Assembly (NCBI RefSeq): GCF_001741865.1
Contig: NZ_CP017147.1
Coordinates: 744,001 to 808,000, forward strand
Length of the DNA: 64,000 nucleotides
Direction: 5' to 3'
From: Bosea vaviloviae
GTDB taxonomy: Bacteria > Pseudomonadota > Alphaproteobacteria > Rhizobiales > Beijerinckiaceae
Positions 60,601 through 64,000 of the stretch are shown piece by piece. A program made the position numbers and the translations under genes. Below the pieces are notes generated by a model, which was given only the letters and a program-made list of their open reading frames with translations, was not told where the DNA came from and searched no databases. The number at the start of each line of letters is the position of its first letter. Positions within the stretch are counted from its first letter, which is position 1.

Positions 60601-61461
60601 CTACTTGATCGCGCCGGCAGTCATGCCGCGGATGAGTTTCTCGGAGAAGAAGACATAGGCGATGATGACGGGGATGACCGAGATCATCACGCCGGTCGCG
60701 ATCATGCCGATGTCCTGGAAATGATCGCCCATGAAGGCGCGGATGCCGATCGGCAGCGTGCGCTTCTCGGGGTCGGTGATCAGCACCACCGCGAACAGGA
60801 ACTCGTTCCAGAGCTGGATGAAGTTCAGGATCAGCGTGGTCGCGATCGCCGGCATGCCGACCGGCAGGACGATGCGCCAGAAGATCTCGAGGTCGCCATA
60901 GCCGTCCATCTTGGCGGCATCGAACAGGTCCTGCGGGATGCGGGCGAAGAACCCCTCGAGCAGGTAGACCGTCAGCGGCAATTGCAGGGAGACATAGACG
61001 AGGCTCAGGCCCAGCAGGCTGTTGTAGAGATTGTAGTCGACCAGGATCTGGTAGAGCGAGATCAGCGTGATCTGCGGCGGGAAGATGATCGACGAGAACA
61101 GGATGCCATAGATCAGCCGGTTGCCGCGGAAGCGGTAGCGCGCCAGCGCATGCGCCGCGGCCGCCCCGATCAGCGTGACGATGGCGACGGCGCCAACCAC
61201 GACCAGCGTCGAGTTCCAGAAATAGGTCGCGAAATCGGAATCGACCCAGGCGCTCCTGAACTGCTCCCAATGAAACGGCCGCGGCCAGGCATAATGGTCG
61301 GCGCTGATCTCGGCGGTGGTGCGCACCGACATCGTCGCCAGCCACAGGAAGGGGCCGAGCGTGTAGAGCGTGTAGATGCCCAGCACCAGGGCAAGCGCGC
61401 CCCGGCTGAACAGGCGCGGCATGACCGCGTGGCGAGCGGCCTGATCAGTGACTACGGCCAT
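60601..61461 (-). CDS. Carbohydrate ABC transporter permease (MalG type)
   Basis: A 286-residue inner-membrane permease with six helices. The EAA loop reads AAKMDGYGDLEIFWRIVLPVGMPAIATTLIL. The N-terminal LYTLGPFLWLATMSVRTTAEISADHYAWP is family-typical. It ends RGMTAGAIK, the usual MalG C-terminus. It starts 1 bp from the MalF-type stop and precedes the ATPase by 9 bp. Confidence 0.92.
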   Translation of the reverse strand: MAVVTDQAARHAVMPRLFSRGALALVLGIYTLYTLGPFLWLATMSVRTTAEISADHYAWPRPFHWEQFRSAWVDSDFATYFWNSTLVVVGAVAIVTLIGAAAAHALARYRFRGNRLIYGILFSSIIFPPQITLISLYQILVDYNLYNSLLGLSLVYVSLQLPLTVYLLEGFFARIPQDLFDAAKMDGYGDLEIFWRIVLPVGMPAIATTLILNFIQLWNEFLFAVVLITDPEKRTLPIGIRAFMGDHFQDIGMIATGVMISVIPVIIAYVFFSEKLIRGMTAGAIK

Positions 61462-61462
61462 C

Positions 61463-62419
61463 TCAGTACTCCAGCCGCTCTTTTGTGCCGAGAAGGCGGT
61501 TGAGGATCACGACGGAGGCGCACACCACCAGGAACCACACCGTCGCGATCGCGGAGGGGTAGCCGAGGTCGAAGGTGTTCCAGTTGAAGGCGCGCTTGTA
61601 GACATAGGTCGAGACCGTCTCGGTCGCCCAGAGCGGCCCGCCCTGCGTCATGATCCAGACGAGGTCGAAGATCTTCATCTTGCCGATGAAGGCGAGGATA
61701 TAGAGCGAGAGCAGCGTCGGCCGCAGCATCGGCACGATGATGTAGCGGAGCTTCTCGCCCCAGCCGCAATTGTCGAGTTCCGACGCCTCCAGCACCTCGC
61801 GCGGCAGCGAATGGATCGCGGCGAGGCAGACCACCATGTTGAATCCGGCCCATTTCCAGGCATGGGTGACGATCACCGAGGCCAGCGCCAGATTGGGATC
61901 GCCGAGCCAGGACGCTGCGAGGCTGTCGAGCCCGACCGCGCGCAGCATCACATTCAGCACGCCCCAATCGTAGTTGAAGATCCACATCCACAGGATCGCG
62001 ACCACGACATAGGAGAGCAGTACCGGCGTGAACCAGGCAACCCGCAGGAAGCGGGCGAAGGGCACGCCGGCATAGAGCGCCAGCGCCAGCAGCAGGCCGG
62101 TCGCGACGTCGAGCACCGGTGCGACGAAGGACCAGATCAGGGTGTTGCGCACCGCGATCCAGAACGTCTCGTCGGCGACCAGCTCGCGATAATTGGCGAG
62201 GCCGACGAAGCTCGCCTCCACCCCTTCGATCGTGAAGAAGCTGTCGAAGATGGTCCGAAAGGCCGGATAGGCGGTCAGCCCGCAATAGACCAGAAGCGCC
62301 GGCGCCAGAAAGATCGCAAGCACGACGCGGCTCGCGCGGCGGGGGTCGGCGAGCGACCGGGCGGAGGTGGAAGCCTCCCGGTCGCTCGTCTTGACGTTCA
62401 AGGCCATCGCCTCCGGCAT
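61463..62419 (-). CDS. Carbohydrate ABC transporter permease (MalF type)
   Basis: A 318-residue inner-membrane permease with six helices. The EAA loop is EASELDNCGWGEKLRYIIVPMLRPTLLSLYIL. The following GKMKIFDLVWIMTQGGPLWATETVSTYVYKRAFN is the conserved MalF-type C-terminal motif. It starts 7 bp after the receptor gene; M5 is an alternative start. Confidence 0.92.
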   Translation of the reverse strand: MPEAMALNVKTSDREASTSARSLADPRRASRVVLAIFLAPALLVYCGLTAYPAFRTIFDSFFTIEGVEASFVGLANYRELVADETFWIAVRNTLIWSFVAPVLDVATGLLLALALYAGVPFARFLRVAWFTPVLLSYVVVAILWMWIFNYDWGVLNVMLRAVGLDSLAASWLGDPNLALASVIVTHAWKWAGFNMVVCLAAIHSLPREVLEASELDNCGWGEKLRYIIVPMLRPTLLSLYILAFIGKMKIFDLVWIMTQGGPLWATETVSTYVYKRAFNWNTFDLGYPSAIATVWFLVVCASVVILNRLLGTKERLEY

Positions 62420-62426
62420 GATCGGC

Positions 62427-63707
62427 TCACTTCTTCAGGCAGGCGCCGTCCATCTTCTCGGCTGCCTCCTGAACGCTCAACAGACCGGCCGGGAAGGCGT
62501 TGTTCATGACCTGCACATAGGTGTCGGCGCATTTGGCCCGATAGTAGAGCAGCGGCGTGCCGAAGAAGTATTTCGCGTCCTTGTTGCGTGCGTTCAGCTC
62601 GGCGAAATAGTCCTTGCGCGGGCTGACGATCTTGTCCTGATCGGATTTGAGCCCGCTCTGGAGTGAGACCTCGCCGATCCATTTGGTGCCGTTCTCAGGC
62701 GTCGCCATGGATTTCAGCATGGCGCCGGCGCAATCCTTGTTCTTGCTCTTGGAGAACATCACGAAGCTGCCGCCGATCGCCAGCGTCTTGCATTGCGGAC
62801 AATCACCCTTGTCCATGGCGGGGAATTTCATGATGCCGAGCGGAAAATTCGCCGGCATGCCGCCTTTTTCGGGCTCTGCGAAAGCGCGCCCGGTGAACCA
62901 GCTCGGATCGGGGAAGGTCAGCGCGCCCGGCGTGTTGTAGAAGTAGAAATGCGACTCGCCGAGCTTCAGCGTCGCGAAGCTCTTGGGATAGGCGCCGGCG
63001 TCGACCAGTTGCTTGACCCAGTTCATCACCTCGACGACGCGCGGATCCTTGAACGACAGCTCGCCATTGAGCAGCTTGGCGTAATCATCGGAGCCGAGCT
63101 TGCGCAGCAGCGACTCGAACAGAAGCTGGCCGCCCGGGAAGGGTCGGTCGCCGACGCCTTGCGAAACCGGGGTGATGCCGGCCGCCGCGCCCTTCTTCAC
63201 CAGGTCGAGGAACTGCGCCTGCGTCAGCTGGAAGGAGGCGGGCACATCCACGCCGACCTTCTTGACCAGATCCTTGTTGTAATAGAGCTCCACCGTATAA
63301 GCCTCGACCGGCACGCCATAGACCTTGCCCTTCGAGCTCCATGCGGGCTTGGCCCAATCTTCCAGATTCGCCAGGTCGACATAGGAATCGAGCGGTTCCA
63401 GGAAGCCGCCGGCGAGGAACTCCGGCTGGTCCGGCTCCATATAGAAGATGTCGGGCGCCTGCCCTGTCCGCACCGCCGATTTCGCCTGGGTGTAGATGTC
63501 GGCCTTGGGGATGAAGCTCAGCTTCACCGAGCACTGCTTGTTGTTGGCTTCGAACTCCTTCACCCGGGCCGAGACCCAGTCCTTCTTGGCCGGCTCGTCG
63601 GGCCAATTGCTCCACATGGTGATCTGCTTCTCCTGGGCGAGCGCGAAGCCCGCACTGCTGAGAGAAGCGGCCGTCAGGACGGCCAGACCGATAGCGCGAA
63701 GTCCCAT
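62427..63707 (-). CDS. Carbohydrate ABC transporter substrate-binding protein
   Basis: A 426-residue periplasmic receptor of the SBP_bac_1 family. Signal peptide 1-24 (cleaved after FALA). The mature protein begins KQITMWSNWPDEPAKKDWV, with AKSAVRTGQAPDIFYMEPDQPEFLAGGFLEPLDSY and VYGVPVEAYTVELYYNKDLVKKVGV at the sugar site. The start at 63707 has GGAGGAG upstream. It is the first gene of the operon. The exact sugar is unknown; the divergent dehydratase suggests a sugar acid or pentose. Confidence 0.92.
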   Translation of the reverse strand: MGLRAIGLAVLTAASLSSAGFALAQEKQITMWSNWPDEPAKKDWVSARVKEFEANNKQCSVKLSFIPKADIYTQAKSAVRTGQAPDIFYMEPDQPEFLAGGFLEPLDSYVDLANLEDWAKPAWSSKGKVYGVPVEAYTVELYYNKDLVKKVGVDVPASFQLTQAQFLDLVKKGAAAGITPVSQGVGDRPFPGGQLLFESLLRKLGSDDYAKLLNGELSFKDPRVVEVMNWVKQLVDAGAYPKSFATLKLGESHFYFYNTPGALTFPDPSWFTGRAFAEPEKGGMPANFPLGIMKFPAMDKGDCPQCKTLAIGGSFVMFSKSKNKDCAGAMLKSMATPENGTKWIGEVSLQSGLKSDQDKIVSPRKDYFAELNARNKDAKYFFGTPLLYYRAKCADTYVQVMNNAFPAGLLSVQEAAEKMDGACLKK

Positions 63708-63768
63708 GATGCGTCTCCTCCGAGGTTGGTCGTTCTTATTTTGCGGGCAGGCTACGCGGAGCAGTTCG

Positions 63769-63842
63769 ATTGTCAATAATAATATGGAAATATCGCTTCA
63801 ATCGCGCCATATCCGCGATAAGCCCGCTTCATTATTGACAAT
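63769..63842. promoter_or_regulatory. Divergent promoter region with 12-bp inverted repeat
   Basis: ATTGTCAATAAT (63769-63780) and ATTATTGACAAT (63831-63842) are exact inverted copies 50 bp apart. Each contains an outward-pointing TTGACA -35-like hexamer, one for the sugar ABC operon (minus) and one for the dehydratase (plus). The AT-rich inside has ATATGG/CCATAT as another pair. Probable binding region of the GntR regulator. Confidence 0.65.
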
Positions 63843-63904
63843 AAAGCGCCGCATGCGGATGCTACATCATGGCTTGGCCGGTCTCGGCCCTGGGAGGAAC
63901 GACG

Positions 63905-64000
63905 ATGGCCAAAGGCCTGCGCAAGGGACTGACGAGCTATGGCGACGAGGGGTTTGCGCTGTTCCTGCGCAAGGCCTTCATCAAGGCGATGGGCTATTCC
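63905..64000 (+). CDS. IlvD/Edd-family dehydratase, N-terminus only (3' end outside window)
   Basis: 32 codons are visible: MAKGLRKGLTSYGDEGFALFLRKAFIKAMGYS. This is the typical N-terminus of the dihydroxy-acid/sugar-acid dehydratase family, especially the pentonate dehydratase group. A GGGAGGA site precedes the ATG. It is divergent from the sugar ABC operon and probably acts on the sugar acid formed by the Gfo/Idh/MocA enzyme. The [2Fe-2S] cysteines lie beyond the window. Confidence 0.8.
   Translation, partial: MAKGLRKGLTSYGDEGFALFLRKAFIKAMGYS

Noticed and set aside
59437..61503. A 688-codon plus-strand frame opposite the sugar ABC genes
   Set aside because: The minus strand encodes two unmistakable transporter proteins across this span. 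The plus frame has the biased composition of an antisense shadow.

Overview
The window is GC-rich chromosomal DNA from an alphaproteobacterium of the order Hyphomicrobiales (Rhizobiales), most likely a Bosea-like genus. The evidence is the gene set: a Ros/MucR regulator, Irr with bacterioferritin, an NAD-linked FdsGBAD formate dehydrogenase, an ornithine decarboxylase with a long RNA leader, and many intergenic palindromic repeats of types seen in this order. The genus is an inference. Almost all the DNA is coding, and there are many 4-bp ATGA/GTGA gene overlaps. The only transposable element is one IS256-family copy with intact ends and an 8-bp target duplication.

Layout. 1-10.6 kb (minus strand): a branched-chain-amino-acid-type ABC transporter operon (livK, araC-type regulator, livH, livM, livG). 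Its LivF ATPase is fused to a Tm-1/UPF0261 domain. A PEP-hydrolase-like TIM-barrel protein and a giant flotillin with 11-residue repeats follow. 11-20 kb: GNAT enzymes, ornithine decarboxylase with a ~435-nt leader, a glyoxalase-fold protein, a periplasmic glucan biosynthesis protein, the IS256 element, a Rid protein and a lipoprotein protease inhibitor. 20-31 kb (minus strand): a metal-uptake supercluster. A Zur box precedes a COG0523 GTPase and a TonB receptor. A cobalamin riboswitch follows, then a short leader ORF, a methyltransferase, a nickel/peptide-type ABC importer and an EamA/DMT transporter. 31-40 kb: fdsGBA-fdhD-fdsD formate dehydrogenase operon, an OFA-type MFS carrier and a LysR regulator. 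40-45 kb: a secreted unknown, a degenerate MucR, tRNA-Ala(CGC), YggT, DUF167, beta-carbonic anhydrase, a two-domain cold-shock protein and a MOSC protein. 45-47 kb: iron module (bfr, bfd, irr) with Irr-type boxes. 47-51 kb: EmrAB efflux with a divergent TetR gene and two matching operators. 51-56 kb: purC, an NTF2-fold protein and an arsRC-acr3-arsH arsenic operon. 56-64 kb: Lrp regulator with divergent PLP aminotransferase, then a sugar ABC importer operon ending in a Gfo/Idh/MocA oxidoreductase and a GntR regulator, divergent from the start of an IlvD/Edd-type dehydratase.

Two loci are the best candidates for undescribed systems. The first is the Liv-type transporter whose ATPase carries Tm-1 and is encoded next to the PEP-hydrolase-like barrel. 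The second is the 20-31 kb cluster, where zinc (Zur) and cobalamin (riboswitch) control meet on one strand over a TonB receptor, an importer and a possible exporter. That part list resembles the transport half of opine-metallophore systems, but no metallophore synthase is present. At least five classes of palindromic repeat are dispersed through the window. One decayed copy lies inside the coding sequence of an ABC permease.
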